A stretch of DNA of 64,000 nt from Rathayibacter sp. VKM Ac-2760 (GCF_009834185.1 NZ_CP047173.1:3224001-3288000), one strand, 5' to 3'. Numbered from the stretch's first letter, positions 25,521 to 34,740 are shown. Program-made: numbers and translations. Notes: generated by a model not told the origin, from the letters alone.

Positions 25521-26810
25521 CTACAGCCCGGGGTAGAGCGGGAAGTCGTCCGTGAGCCCCTTGACGCGCGCGCGCAGCGCCTCGAGGTCGGCCGAGGGCT
25601 TGAGCGCCTCGGCGATGACGTCGGCCACGACGGTGAACTCGGCGTCGCCGAAGCCGCGGGTAGCGAGCGCGGGCGTGCCGATCCGCAGGCCCGAGGTGAC
25701 CATCGGCGGGCGCGGGTCGAACGGGACCGCGTTGCGGTTGACGGTGATGCCGACCTCGTGCAGGCGGTCCTCCGCCTGCTTGCCGTCGAGCGGCGAGTTC
25801 CGCAGGTCGGCGAGCACGAGGTGCACGTCGGTCCCTCCGGTGAGCACGTCGATGCCCTCGGCCTTCGAGTCGGCGGCGGTGAGGCGCTCCGCGAGGATCT
25901 GCGCGCCGCGGATGGTGCGCGCCTGGCGGTCGGCGAACTCCTGCTCGCCCGCGAGCTTGAAGGCGGTGGCCTTCGCGGCGATGACGTGCATGAGCGGCCC
26001 GCCCTGCTGGCCAGGGAAGACGGCGGAGTTGAGCTTCTTGGCGTACTCCTGCTTCGCGAGGATCAGGCCGGAGCGCGGGCCCGCGAGCGTCTTGTGCACG
26101 GTGGTGGTGACGACGTCGGCGTGCGGGACGGGCGAGGGGTGCAGGCCCGCGGCGACGAGACCGGCGAAGTGGGCCATGTCGACCCAGAGCTTGGCGCCGA
26201 CCTCGTCGGCGATCGCGCGGAACGCCTCGAAGTCGAGGTGGCGCGGGTAGGCCGACCAGCCGGCGATGAGGACCTGCGGGCGGACCTCGAGGGCCTTCTC
26301 GCGGACCGCGTCCATGTCGATGCGGAAGGTCTGCGGGTCGACTCCGTACGCCGTGGCGTTGTAGAGCTTGCCGGAGAAGTTGAGCTTCATCCCGTGGGTG
26401 AGGTGGCCGCCGTGCGCGAGCTCCAGGCCGAGGATGGTGTCGCCCGGCTGGACGAGCGCGGCGAGTGCCGCGGCGTTGGCGGTCGCGCCGGAGTGCGGCT
26501 GGACGTTCGCGAACTCGGCGCCGAAGAGGGCCTTCGCCCGGTCGATCGCGAGCTGCTCGGCGACGTCGACGTACTCGCAGCCGCCGTAGTAGCGCCGGCC
26601 GGGGTAGCCCTCGGCGTACTTGTTGGTGAGGACGGAGCCCTGCGACTCGAGGATCGCGCGCGGCACGAAGTTCTCGCTCGCGATCATCTCGAGGTAGCCG
26701 CGCTGGCGGTCGAGCTCCTGCTGCAGGACGGCCGCGATCTCGGGGTCGACGACCGAGACGGGCTGGTCGAACGAGGCGGGGACGGTGCTCGAGGGGGAGG
26801 AAGAGGACAC
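25521..26810 (-). CDS. glyA: serine hydroxymethyltransferase
   Basis: PLP enzyme converting serine and THF to glycine and 5,10-methylene-THF, the main one-carbon source. The 429 residues include QRGYLEMIASENFVP, TNKYAEGYPGRRYYGG, the PLP lysine in TTTVHKTLAGPRSG and DMAHFAGLVAAG. The GTG at 26810 follows an AGGAGCG ribosome site 3 nt away and begins a Ser-rich N terminus; frames extending further upstream would run through the riboswitch. First gene of the glyA-folD unit. Confidence 0.94.
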   Translation of the reverse strand: MSSSSPSSTVPASFDQPVSVVDPEIAAVLQQELDRQRGYLEMIASENFVPRAILESQGSVLTNKYAEGYPGRRYYGGCEYVDVAEQLAIDRAKALFGAEFANVQPHSGATANAAALAALVQPGDTILGLELAHGGHLTHGMKLNFSGKLYNATAYGVDPQTFRIDMDAVREKALEVRPQVLIAGWSAYPRHLDFEAFRAIADEVGAKLWVDMAHFAGLVAAGLHPSPVPHADVVTTTVHKTLAGPRSGLILAKQEYAKKLNSAVFPGQQGGPLMHVIAAKATAFKLAGEQEFADRQARTIRGAQILAERLTAADSKAEGIDVLTGGTDVHLVLADLRNSPLDGKQAEDRLHEVGITVNRNAVPFDPRPPMVTSGLRIGTPALATRGFGDAEFTVVADVIAEALKPSADLEALRARVKGLTDDFPLYPGL

Positions 26811-26997
26811 GGGCGCTCCTTGGCTGCGAAACGGATGGCGTCCGCGCGAGGCGACGAGCTCGCTCGCGCGCGCGGACCAACGGTATCCGTTCCGGCCCAG
26901 GCGAACGGCAGGAAAAGTATCCGGAAGACGTCTCCGGAGAGGGTGCCGCTCCCCGATGGTCACCCATCCGAACGCCAGTCGCGACGCGGCCAGTGTA
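26811..26997 (-). promoter_or_regulatory. ZTP (pfl) riboswitch, promoter and expression platform of glyA
   Basis: On the minus strand the leader contains the conserved ZTP-riboswitch blocks in order: CGCGACTGGCG (26983-26973), GGTGACCATCGGGGAGCG (26964-26947) and CGCCTGGGC (26903-26895). This RNA class senses ZTP/ZMP, signals of 10-formyl-THF shortage, and typically controls glyA, folD and purH. A -10-like TACACT at 26997-26992 starts transcription just before the aptamer. Downstream is a GC-rich hairpin (26840-26848 with 26869-26877). A short hairpin (26879-26891) has one arm, AACGGAT, that could instead pair with ATCCGTT at 26830-26836. The ribosome site is at 26820-26814. Confidence 0.88.
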
Positions 26998-27012
26998 GCA
27001 ACGGGCGGCCGA

Positions 27013-27018
27013 TATCCT
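27013..27018 (+). promoter_or_regulatory. -10 box of purU
   Basis: TATCCT ends 6 nt before the purU ATG; divergent from, and about 15 nt away from, the glyA -10 box. Predicts a leaderless purU mRNA. Confidence 0.55.
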
Positions 27019-27024
27019 GAGCGG

Positions 27025-27948
27025 ATGCAGACCGATTCCGCCGTGCCCGCTCCCGACCGCACCGCCGCCGACGCGGCGATCGGCGGCCCCGACGGCGGTC
27101 CGGGCAACCACTGGACGCTCACCTTCGCCTGCCCCGACCTGCCCGGCATCGTGCACGCGGTCTCGGGAGCGGTCGTCCAGGCCCGCGGCAACATCACCGA
27201 GAGCCAGCAGTTCTCCAGCGCGGACACCGGCCGGTTCTTCATGCGGCTGCAGGTGCAGTCGCCGGTGACCCGCGACGAGTTCGAGCGCGCGCTGCTCCCC
27301 GTCACCGAGCACTACGGCATGACCTGGCGGCTCGACGTCGTCGGCCGGCCGCTGCGCACCCTCGTCCTCGCCTCGACGGCGGGGCACTGCGTGAACGACC
27401 TGCTCTTCCGCCAGCGCGCCGGTCAGCTCGCGATCGACGTGCCGCTGATCCTCTCGAACCACGGGACCCTGCGCGACCTGGCCGCGTTCTACGGCGTCCC
27501 GTTCGAGTCGCGCGCCGTGAGCTCGCCCGAGTCCAAGCGGGCCTTCGAGGAGCGCGTCGTCGAGGTCGTCGAGGAGCACGACGTCGAGCTGGTCGTCCTC
27601 GCCCGCTACATGCAGATCCTCTCGCCCGAGCTGTGCGCGCGCCTGGCCGGCCGGGCGATCAACATCCACCACTCCTTCCTCCCGGGCTTCAAGGGCGCGA
27701 ACCCCTACAAGCAGGCGCACGCCCGCGGCGTGAAGCTGATCGGCGCGACCGCGCACTTCGTCACGAGCGATCTCGACGAGGGCCCGATCATCGAGCAGAA
27801 CGTCGTGCGGGTCGACCACTCGCACTCCCCGGCGCAGCTGGTCGCGATCGGGCAGGACGAGGAGAGCCGCACGCTCACCCAGGCCGTCAAGTGGTTCGCG
27901 GAGGACCGCGTGCTGCTCGACGGGGCGCGCACGATCATCTTCCGCTGA
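27025..27948 (+). CDS. purU: formyltetrahydrofolate deformylase PurU
   Basis: Hydrolyses 10-formyl-THF to THF and formate, balancing the folate pool. The 307 residues have an N-terminal ACT-like domain (about 28-110; LTFACPDLPGIVHAVSG and FFMRLQVQSP) and a formyltransferase-like domain with LVLASTAGHCVNDLL, INIHHSFLPGFKGANPY and HFVTSDLDEGPIIEQ, holding the catalytic Asn/His/Asp. It is divergent from the ZTP-controlled glyA-folD unit, so opposing folate activities share one intergenic region. Confidence 0.94.
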   Translation: MQTDSAVPAPDRTAADAAIGGPDGGPGNHWTLTFACPDLPGIVHAVSGAVVQARGNITESQQFSSADTGRFFMRLQVQSPVTRDEFERALLPVTEHYGMTWRLDVVGRPLRTLVLASTAGHCVNDLLFRQRAGQLAIDVPLILSNHGTLRDLAAFYGVPFESRAVSSPESKRAFEERVVEVVEEHDVELVVLARYMQILSPELCARLAGRAINIHHSFLPGFKGANPYKQAHARGVKLIGATAHFVTSDLDEGPIIEQNVVRVDHSHSPAQLVAIGQDEESRTLTQAVKWFAEDRVLLDGARTIIFR

Positions 27949-27999
27949 CGGGTCGTTCCGCACCGGGGCCGCGGATCGAGGCCGGATACGATGGTCCGC

Positions 28000-28368
28000 G
28001 TGAATCGAGCGACAGCGGGCCAGGCGCGCACCGACCAGAGGATCGGCCCGAACGACGTGCTGCGGTTCGTGCTCGAGCTGTTCGCCTTCGTCAGCCTCGG
28101 GTTGTGGGGCTTCCTGTCGTGGGATCTGCCGTGGAGCATCGTGCTCGGCATCGGCGCCCCGGTGCTGGCGATCCTGCTGTGGGCGCTGTTCCTCTCGCCC
28201 CGCGCGGTCTTCGCGATCGACGTCTACGGCCGGTCGCTGATCGAGCTGCTGGTCATGGGCGCCGCCGCGCTCGCCTGGCTCGGCCTGGGGCAGCCGGTCG
28301 TCGCGATCGTGTTCGGCGTCGTTGCCGTCGTCTCCGGCGTGATCGCCGGCCGCCGCTCGCTGTCCTGA
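28000..28368 (+). CDS. YrdB/DUF2568-like small membrane protein
   Basis: A 122-residue protein with four hydrophobic segments (VLELFAFVSLGLWGFLSW, IVLGIGAPVLAILLWALFL, LIELLVMGAAALAWLGLG and VVAIVFGVVAVVSGVIAG), resembling the YrdB family; function unknown. GTG at 28000 is preferred over ATG at 27991 because a TACGAT -10 box at 27987-27992 overlaps that ATG and lies 7 nt before the GTG. Confidence 0.72.
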   Translation: MNRATAGQARTDQRIGPNDVLRFVLELFAFVSLGLWGFLSWDLPWSIVLGIGAPVLAILLWALFLSPRAVFAIDVYGRSLIELLVMGAAALAWLGLGQPVVAIVFGVVAVVSGVIAGRRSLS

Positions 28369-28407
28369 CGACCCGGCCGCGTCGCTCCGCCCGGCGGGTC
28401 TGCAGCA

Positions 28408-28803
28408 CCTCCGGCACCTCCGGCACGCGGAATCGCCTCCGGCACGCTCGAACCCACCGGAATCACGAGCCCGGGCTCATTCCGCGAGCCGAACCTGCCC
28501 CGCACCCGCACAGCCACACCTCCGGCACGCGAAACGACCTCCGGCACGCTCGAATTCGTCGAAACGACGAGCCGGAGCTGCTTTCGCGAGCCGAACCTGC
28601 GCCGTACCCGGCCGGCGACGCCTCCGGCACGCAGAATCGACTCCGGCACGCGGGAATCCGCCGAGACGACGAGCAGGAGCTGCTTTCACGAGCCCGACGT
28701 GGTCTGCAGCTGTCGTGAAGGCATCTCCGGCTCGCGAAAACGTCTCCGGCTCGCAGGAAGGCGCCGATTCCACGAGCCGGAGGTGATCGCACGAGCCGGA
28801 GGT
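28408..28803. repeat. four tandem copies of a CTCCGGC(A/T)CGCG stem-loop repeat
   Basis: Units at about 28408-28494, 28519-28597, 28621-28697 and 28722-28803. Each has two direct copies of CTCCGGCACGCG (CTCCGGCTCGCG in the last) about 19 nt apart, followed by two copies of the complement (CGAGCCGGAG or degenerate forms), so the unit folds into a long hairpin. They fill most of the 634-nt gap between the convergent YrdB and subtilase genes. Single copies occur at 34741 and 39068. No gene is seen in the gap. Confidence 0.8.
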
Positions 28804-29002
28804 GATCTCGCACGCCGGGTCGCCGGAGTCGACTTCCACGGCACCAGCGGAGGCGCGCCCGCGGCGGTCCGCCCCGCCCACGAGCGACGGCCCGACCACG
28901 AGCGACGCCCCGCCCACGAGCGACGCCCCGCCTACGAGCGACGGCCGCCCCGCCACCCCCGGAGGGACGAGCGGGACGGCCGTCGCGACGAGGCGCGGAG
29001 GG

Positions 29003-32000
29003 CTACTCCGCCGCACCCGCCTCACGCTGCGCGAGCGCGCGGCGACGCAGGCCGGTGAGGACCGCTCCGGCGCCGATCAGCGCGAGGGCGCCCGCTCCGA
29101 GCAGTCCGCCGCTGAAGCCCGTGGACGGCAGGCCGCCGAGCCGTGCCCGGCGCGCCCGGTCCGGCGGTGGGCGTCGAGGTCGGCGCGGGGGGCGCCGTCG
29201 GCCGGCGGTCGGCGTCCCGGTCGGAGCCGGCGTCGCCGTCGGTCCGGCGGTCGGCGTCGCGGTCGGCTCGGCGGTCGGCCCCGCCGTCGGCGTCCCCGTC
29301 GGCCCCGCCGTCGGCGTCCCGGTCGGCGCCGGCGTCGACGCCTCCGTCACGTCCACGCTGACCAGGGTCGAGAGACCCGAGTCGGCGTAGGCGATGCTGC
29401 CGAGGTACTCCGCCGGGCCGGCGAGGCCGATCCAGGACACGGAGTAGCTCGTCGGCTCGCCCAGGACGACGTCGACCACCTCGGGCTCGGTGCTGAGCGA
29501 GCCGACGCCGCCCTCCTCGGGCACGAGGAAGCTCCGGAGGTCGAAGGTCGCCTCCGGCTCGGCGCCCACCGCGTAGATGTCGACGGACACCAGGTAGCTG
29601 CCGGCCTCCGGGGCCGCGAGGTCGACCCGCTCGTCGGCCGAGGCCGTCGCGCTGGTCGAGACGATGTCCGGCTCGCCGTCGACGATCCGCGTCACCGACA
29701 GGTCGAGGTCGGCGGTGTCGTCGAGCGAGTCGAGGTCGAACCGCGCGAATCCGGTGCCCGCAGGCACCTCGACGGTCGTCTCGAAGGTCTCGCCCTCCGG
29801 CAGCGTGCCGGAGTGGCCGTCCGCCGCGGTCGCGTCCTCGGCGAGCACGCCCGCGACGAGGCCGCTCGGCGTCAGCGGCAGCTCGCCGTCGATGCCGGGC
29901 GTGATCTCGACGCTCGTCGAGCCGGTCGAGCCGGAGCCCGAGACCTCGTACGGCGCGTCGAGCAGCACCGGTCGCACGGCCACGGGGCTGCGGACCTCGT
30001 GCTCCGCGCTCGACCAGGTGAGGTAGCCGGTGGCGAACTCGGCGAGCTCGGCGTCGGTCCTGGTGAAGGCGACGGTGTACTGGGCGGTCTGGCCCGCTCC
30101 GGTGAAGGAGAGGGTCGACGGCGAGACGACGGCGTCGACTCCGGGGATGTCGAGGGCGGCGGTGTACGTGCCGGCCTCGGTCGAGGTCACCGTGCGGGTG
30201 ACGGTCTGGGTCCCGGCCAGAGCCCCGATCGCGATCGACGCCTGGTTGAGGTCCGACGGGTCGATCGGGTCGATCGCGGCGAGAGCCGGGTCGGCGAACT
30301 CGTAGCCGACGCCCCGGAGGAACGCGATCCAGTCGGTCGGACCGCTCTCGTAGAGCAGACCGGGGTCGAGGAACGCGGTCGGGTCGACGTGGCCGGCACC
30401 CTGCGCGAAGACGTCCTCGGACGCGTTCCCCGCCTGGTCGACGCTGTCGTAGGAGGTCGTCATCATGGCCGACTTGACCGCAGACGGCGACGCGTTCGGG
30501 CTGACGCCGAGGATGAGGGCGGCGAGGCCCGCGATGTGCGGCGACGACATCGAGGTGCCGGACTCGAACGCGAAGGCGGGGTCGTCGCCTTCCGCGTTGA
30601 AGCTGTCGGCGAGGATCGCGACGCCGGGCGCCGTGATGTCGGGCTTCAGCACGTCGGTGCCGTCCGCCTCGGCCGGGCCCCTCGAGGAGAACCCGGCCAC
30701 CTGCGGCACCGGGATGCTCGTGCCGGTCGAGTTGCCCTCGGTCAGCGTCGCGGTCGCACCGGCGGTGCCGGCGTAGTCGGTGATCGCGTCGTAGGCCTGC
30801 GAGTCGATCTGGATCGACGGGACGGAGTGGTCGTCGACGTGCAGCGCGTTCGGGAACGGGTTGAGCAGCAGCATGCCGATGCCCCCGGCCCGGTCGACCT
30901 CGGCCGACTTGGAGACGCGGGCGGTGACGCCCGCCGTGCAGGCGACGATCTTGCCGGCGACCTTCGACGCGTCGAGCGAGCCCGGCGCGCAGATGTCGGG
31001 GTTCTCGGTCCCGGCGACGACGACGTCGGCGCTGTTCACGAGCGGTCCGGTGACGTCGTCGTGGACGGTGATCGATCCGCCGACGAAGGCCTGGCCGTCA
31101 CCGAGGGTGGCGGTGGCCGTGTAGGTCGGGATCGACGAGGCGGCGACCGTGGTGTACCACGGCGAGGCGTGGTCGAGGGTCGAGACGCCCGGGCCGGAGT
31201 TGCCGGCCGAGGCGGCGACGAAGACGCCGGCGGCCGCGGCGTTCAGGAACGCCTGGTCGTAGGGGTCCAGCGTCGAGACGGCGGAGCCGCCGCCGATCGA
31301 GAAGTTGATGACGTCGACGCCGTCCGCGACGGCTGCATCGATCGCGGCGAGGATGCCGGTGCCCGAGCAGTAGTCGTCGTCGTCGGTGCCGTTCTCGTCA
31401 CCGTTCCAGCAGACCTTGTACGCGGCGACCTTCGCGGCCGGAGCGACGCCGGAAATGGTGCCGTAGTCGTAGCCGTCCACCGAGGCCTCGACGCCCGCGT
31501 TGCCGGCGGCCGTGCTCGCGGTGTGCGAGCCGTGGCCGTCCGCGTCGCGCGGCGAGCGGAACTCGGGGTTGTCCGTCGAGCCTGCCGCCTCGTTCTCGCC
31601 GAGGAACCAGCGGGCGCCGATGAGCTTCTGGTTGCACTCGTCGCCGTCCCACTGCGCCGAGGCGGGGAGGCCGGGCGAGCACGAGCCGATGAACGCGCCG
31701 CCGTCGGACTTCGCGAAGCTCACGCTCGTGCCGTCGGTGAACGGAGCGGCCCCGGGCGAGGTCGCGAGCGGTGCGCCGGCGAAGGAGGGGTTCTCGGGTG
31801 CGATGCCGGAGTCGATGACGCCGACGACGACGCCCTCGCCCGCGCGGTCGACGCCGCCGACCGCGTCCCAGACGCCGCCGGCGCCGTCGAGTCCGAGGAA
31901 GCCGGTCGACGACTCCTGACCGGTGTCGGGGACGGGGATGCCTGCGGCGGCGCCGGCCGCGGCGGGAGCCGGTGCCGTCGAGGGCGCGGCGCGGTCGAGC

Positions 32001-32485
32001 TTCAGGTCCTCGACCTTCTGCACCTCGGCGACGTCACGGCGACCGGCGAGGCTGCTCGCCTGCTCGCCGGTCAGCTGCGCGGAGAAGCCGTTGAGGGCCA
32101 CCGTGTAGTGGTAGCCGATCTCGACGTCGGCGTCGGCGGCGAGGGCCTCCTGCAGCTGCTCGAGGTGGCGGGAGTAGTCCTGCACCGGCGTGGAGCCGGC
32201 CTCCAGCTGCGAGCCGGCCTCGGGGGCGGTGCGGGCGAAGCGGGCGTCGGTGCCCTTGTAGGTCGCGGCGGAGGGCTCGACGAGGGTGACGACGTAGTCG
32301 CCGTCGTCGAAGCTCTGCGTCGAGGAGAGGCCGCCGACGAGCGTCGCGCCGCCCACGAGCGGAGCGGCCGAGGCGGCCGAGACCGCGAAGGCTCCGGAGG
32401 CGGCGATGCCCAGCGCGGCGAGGCCGGCGAGGAGGCGCTTCTCAGCGCGGCGGACGGGTGGACGGTGGGACAGGTGGAGCGGCAA
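29003..32485 (-). CDS. cell-wall-anchored subtilase (S8 peptidase) 1
   Basis: A 1160-residue secreted serine protease. Domains: signal peptide (1-41), inhibitor-I9-like propeptide (about 60-165), S8 catalytic domain with Asp225 (VIDSG), His318 (DGHGSHT) and Ser645 (GTSMSSPH), an inserted PA domain (about 465-580), Fn3-like domains (about 740-1040), a Pro/Thr-rich linker, then sorting signal LPSTGF (1119-1124), membrane segment and Arg tail. The start is TTG, placed by the AAGGACATCGA leader shared with the paralog at 34819. Residues about 1096-1115 are Arg-rich, out of character with the linker, and look like a compensated frameshift. Sortase anchoring is inferred. Confidence 0.9.
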   Translation of the reverse strand: MPLHLSHRPPVRRAEKRLLAGLAALGIAASGAFAVSAASAAPLVGGATLVGGLSSTQSFDDGDYVVTLVEPSAATYKGTDARFARTAPEAGSQLEAGSTPVQDYSRHLEQLQEALAADADVEIGYHYTVALNGFSAQLTGEQASSLAGRRDVAEVQKVEDLKLDRAAPSTAPAPAAAGAAAGIPVPDTGQESSTGFLGLDGAGGVWDAVGGVDRAGEGVVVGVIDSGIAPENPSFAGAPLATSPGAAPFTDGTSVSFAKSDGGAFIGSCSPGLPASAQWDGDECNQKLIGARWFLGENEAAGSTDNPEFRSPRDADGHGSHTASTAAGNAGVEASVDGYDYGTISGVAPAAKVAAYKVCWNGDENGTDDDDYCSGTGILAAIDAAVADGVDVINFSIGGGSAVSTLDPYDQAFLNAAAAGVFVAASAGNSGPGVSTLDHASPWYTTVAASSIPTYTATATLGDGQAFVGGSITVHDDVTGPLVNSADVVVAGTENPDICAPGSLDASKVAGKIVACTAGVTARVSKSAEVDRAGGIGMLLLNPFPNALHVDDHSVPSIQIDSQAYDAITDYAGTAGATATLTEGNSTGTSIPVPQVAGFSSRGPAEADGTDVLKPDITAPGVAILADSFNAEGDDPAFAFESGTSMSSPHIAGLAALILGVSPNASPSAVKSAMMTTSYDSVDQAGNASEDVFAQGAGHVDPTAFLDPGLLYESGPTDWIAFLRGVGYEFADPALAAIDPIDPSDLNQASIAIGALAGTQTVTRTVTSTEAGTYTAALDIPGVDAVVSPSTLSFTGAGQTAQYTVAFTRTDAELAEFATGYLTWSSAEHEVRSPVAVRPVLLDAPYEVSGSGSTGSTSVEITPGIDGELPLTPSGLVAGVLAEDATAADGHSGTLPEGETFETTVEVPAGTGFARFDLDSLDDTADLDLSVTRIVDGEPDIVSTSATASADERVDLAAPEAGSYLVSVDIYAVGAEPEATFDLRSFLVPEEGGVGSLSTEPEVVDVVLGEPTSYSVSWIGLAGPAEYLGSIAYADSGLSTLVSVDVTEASTPAPTGTPTAGPTGTPTAGPTAEPTATPTAGPTATPAPTGTPTAGRRRPPRRPRRPPPDRARRARLGGLPSTGFSGGLLGAGALALIGAGAVLTGLRRRALAQREAGAAE

Positions 32486-32511
32486 TCGATGTCCTTACTC
32501 ACGTTCGCTGG

Positions 32512-32545
32512 GAACCGGATCGGTTTCCACACTGAATCGACCCTA
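32512..32545 (-). promoter_or_regulatory. promoter and palindromic operator of subtilase 1
   Basis: On the minus strand a -10-like TAGGGT (32545-32540) is followed by AAACCGATCCGGTTC (32526-32512), containing the 13-bp palindrome AACCG-ATC-CGGTT. The same -10, palindrome and spacing precede subtilase 2, although surrounding leader sequence differs. Candidate operator for a shared regulator. Confidence 0.6.
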
Positions 32546-32652
32546 CGAAGAAGATCGTCCGGCTCTGTTACGAACAGGTAACGAAAGTACTCGATCGGCG
32601 TACAACGTCGTCCTACCCGGCGTGACTCGTCGGTCCCCTGCCACAGGACACG

Positions 32653-32698
32653 CCTGAGCCCCGCCCGGGCACACTTCTGAGCCCCGCCCGGGGACACC
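32653..32698. repeat. short direct repeat
   Basis: CTGAGCCCCGCCCGGG(C/G)ACAC occurs twice, at 32653-32674 and 32677-32698, 24 nt apart, just downstream of the glycosyltransferase stop (minus strand). The core CCCGCCCGGG is partly palindromic. Role unknown. Confidence 0.6.
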
Positions 32699-32718
32699 GA
32701 CGCGCCGCACCCCCGCCC

Positions 32719-33672
32719 TCAGACGGGGCTGGGTGCCTGGACGATCGGGCGACCCGTCGCCAGCCGCTCCGCGATCTGCTCCGCTCGCCGTGCCCAGGAG
32801 TGATGCCGGCGCACGTGCTCGCCGGCCCGCGCAGTCACTGCCTCGGCACCCGCGTCCGCGTCGGCGTCGAGCCGTTCCGCGAGATCCGCTCCGTCGACGT
32901 CCACCTGGAGGATCGCGTCGAGCGGCAGCAGCGTCTCGTACTCGCCGCTGCCGGGCAGCACCCCGAGCAGCCGCGCACCGGCGGCGAGACCCTCGAGATA
33001 GCGCATCACGAGCGGGCTGTACCCGCCGGTGCGCGCCCGGTCCTCGGCCAGCGGCGGAGTGACCACGAAGTAGCGCGAGCGGCCCGCCAGCTCGCCGAGC
33101 TCCTCCGGTGTGAGCAGCACGCCCTCGCGTCGGTACTCGTAGCGCAGCCCGCGCGCCCCGCAGTACTCGAGCAGCGCGCGGTGCAGCGGTTCGTGGCGCC
33201 GACCCATCCAGAACGCGAACACGTCGCGCTCACCGCTGCCCGGCCGGAACACCCCGGTGTCGACTCCGAACGGCAGCCACTCGAACCGGCCGCGCGGGTG
33301 CCGGCGCCGCAGCTCCTCCGCGCCCTCCCGGAACGGCACGAACAGCGGGTCGAGCCGCTGGAGCCGGGCGGCGAGCGCGATCCGCGGCAGATCGACCAGC
33401 CACGGATCGACGACGAACGCCGAGCGCCGCGCCCGACCCGCGGCGAGCGAGGCGGCGACGAGCGGCCACTCCGGGCGGGCGCTCTGCTGCATCCAGAACA
33501 CGGAGTCGGCACCGCGCATCGACCGCACGAGCCCCGGCCAGGACCTCGGCGACGGCGGCGGGGACACCAGCCGCCCGGACTGCGCGGCCAGCGGCTCGAG
33601 CAGGGGCGGGCCGAGCGTCGTCCAGTTGATCCAGGGATCGAGGCGGTCGTTGGACAGCACGGCGAGCGTCAT
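32719..33672 (-). CDS. glycosyltransferase-like protein
   Basis: A 317-residue protein resembling GT-B glycosyltransferases (GT1/GT4-like), with FEWLPFGVDTGVFRPG (the usual start of the nucleotide-sugar domain), VTPPLAEDRARTGGYSPLVMRYLEGLAAGARLLG (acceptor/donor region) and an N-terminal half without signal peptide. The substrate is unknown; it could decorate a cell-surface polymer. It lies between two subtilase genes. The N-terminal half is less typical than the C-terminal half, so the family call is moderate. Confidence 0.65.
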   Translation of the reverse strand: MTLAVLSNDRLDPWINWTTLGPPLLEPLAAQSGRLVSPPPSPRSWPGLVRSMRGADSVFWMQQSARPEWPLVAASLAAGRARRSAFVVDPWLVDLPRIALAARLQRLDPLFVPFREGAEELRRRHPRGRFEWLPFGVDTGVFRPGSGERDVFAFWMGRRHEPLHRALLEYCGARGLRYEYRREGVLLTPEELGELAGRSRYFVVTPPLAEDRARTGGYSPLVMRYLEGLAAGARLLGVLPGSGEYETLLPLDAILQVDVDGADLAERLDADADAGAEAVTARAGEHVRRHHSWARRAEQIAERLATGRPIVQAPSPV

Positions 33673-33746
33673 GCGGGCTCCGGTCTTCGGGTGCGCCCAC
33701 CGTAGTGACCGCCCCTCCCGCGCACAACCGGGCGGGGCCGCCGCCC

Positions 33747-33752
33747 TACGCT
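33747..33752 (+). promoter_or_regulatory. -10 box of the oxidoreductase at 33759
   Basis: TACGCT ends 6 nt before the ATG; leaderless pattern. Confidence 0.45.
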
Positions 33753-33758
33753 GGCGGG

Positions 33759-34715
33759 ATGCGCGAACCGAATCCCGACGCCGCCGTCGGCGTCATGCTC
33801 CCCCGCGACCTCCCCGCCGCCGAGGTCCTCCCCTACGCCCGCCGCGCCGAGGCGCTCGGCTTCGACGAGCTCTGGGTCGTCGAAGACCTGGGCTTCCGCG
33901 GCGGCATCGCCCAGGCCGGGGCCGTGCTGGCCGCGACCGAGCGGATCGTCGTCGGCATCGGGATCCTGCCGGCCGCCGTCCGCACCGCCGCCTTCACCGC
34001 GATGGAGCTCGGCACGCTCGCCGAGCTCTTCCCCGGACGCGTCCACGCCGGGATCGGCCACGGCATGCCCGGCTGGATGCGGGGCCTCGGCGTCTGGCCG
34101 AAGAGCCCGCTGACGCTGCTGGAGGAGCAGTTCGACGCGATCCGCGCGCTGCTCTCGGACGAGGAGGTGACGCGGGACGGGCGCTACGTGCACGTGGACG
34201 GGCTGCGGCTCGAGTCGCCGCCGCGCGTCGTGCCGCCGCTGCTGGCCGGGGTCCGGGGCCCGCGCTCGCTCGAGCTCGCCGGCCGGATCGCCGACGGCGC
34301 GATCCTGGCCGAGCCGGTCGCTCCGGAGTACCTCGCCCGGGCCCGCGAGCAGATGGGGACGCCCGGCCGCGTCGTCGCCTACAACGTCGCGGCGGTCGCC
34401 GACGACGCCGCCGCCGCGCGCGCCGCCGTCCGCCCCGGCCTGGAGTGGATCGGCGAGCCGGATTGGGCGCCGCACCTCGAGCCGCTGCCCTTCGCGGAGG
34501 AGTTCGCCCGCCTGCGCGAGCGCAGCGCCGACCGCGCCGCCTTCGTCCGCGACCTGCCGGACGAGTGGGTCGACCGGCTCGCCGTCGTCGGGACTCCGGA
34601 GACGGCCCGCGCGCGGATCGACGCGCTGCACGCGGCCGGCGCGGCGAGCGCGGTGCTGGTGCCGATCGGCGCCGATGCGGGCGCGGCGATGGAGCAGCTG
34701 GCACGGGTGCTCTGA
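33759..34715 (+). CDS. LLM-class flavin-dependent oxidoreductase
   Basis: A luciferase-like TIM-barrel oxidoreductase of 318 residues, using FMN or F420; the substrate is unknown. Family features include AVGVMLPRDLPAAEVLPYARRAEALGFDELWVVEDL at the start, then VVGIGILPAAVRTAAFTAMELGTLAELFPGRVHAGIGHG and a C-terminal VVGTPETARARIDAL. It sits convergently to subtilase 2, separated by one copy of the CTCCGGC stem-loop. Confidence 0.82.
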   Translation: MREPNPDAAVGVMLPRDLPAAEVLPYARRAEALGFDELWVVEDLGFRGGIAQAGAVLAATERIVVGIGILPAAVRTAAFTAMELGTLAELFPGRVHAGIGHGMPGWMRGLGVWPKSPLTLLEEQFDAIRALLSDEEVTRDGRYVHVDGLRLESPPRVVPPLLAGVRGPRSLELAGRIADGAILAEPVAPEYLARAREQMGTPGRVVAYNVAAVADDAAAARAAVRPGLEWIGEPDWAPHLEPLPFAEEFARLRERSADRAAFVRDLPDEWVDRLAVVGTPETARARIDALHAAGAASAVLVPIGADAGAAMEQLARVL

Positions 34716-34740
34716 CCCTGCTCGGCCGCCGCCCGCACGT

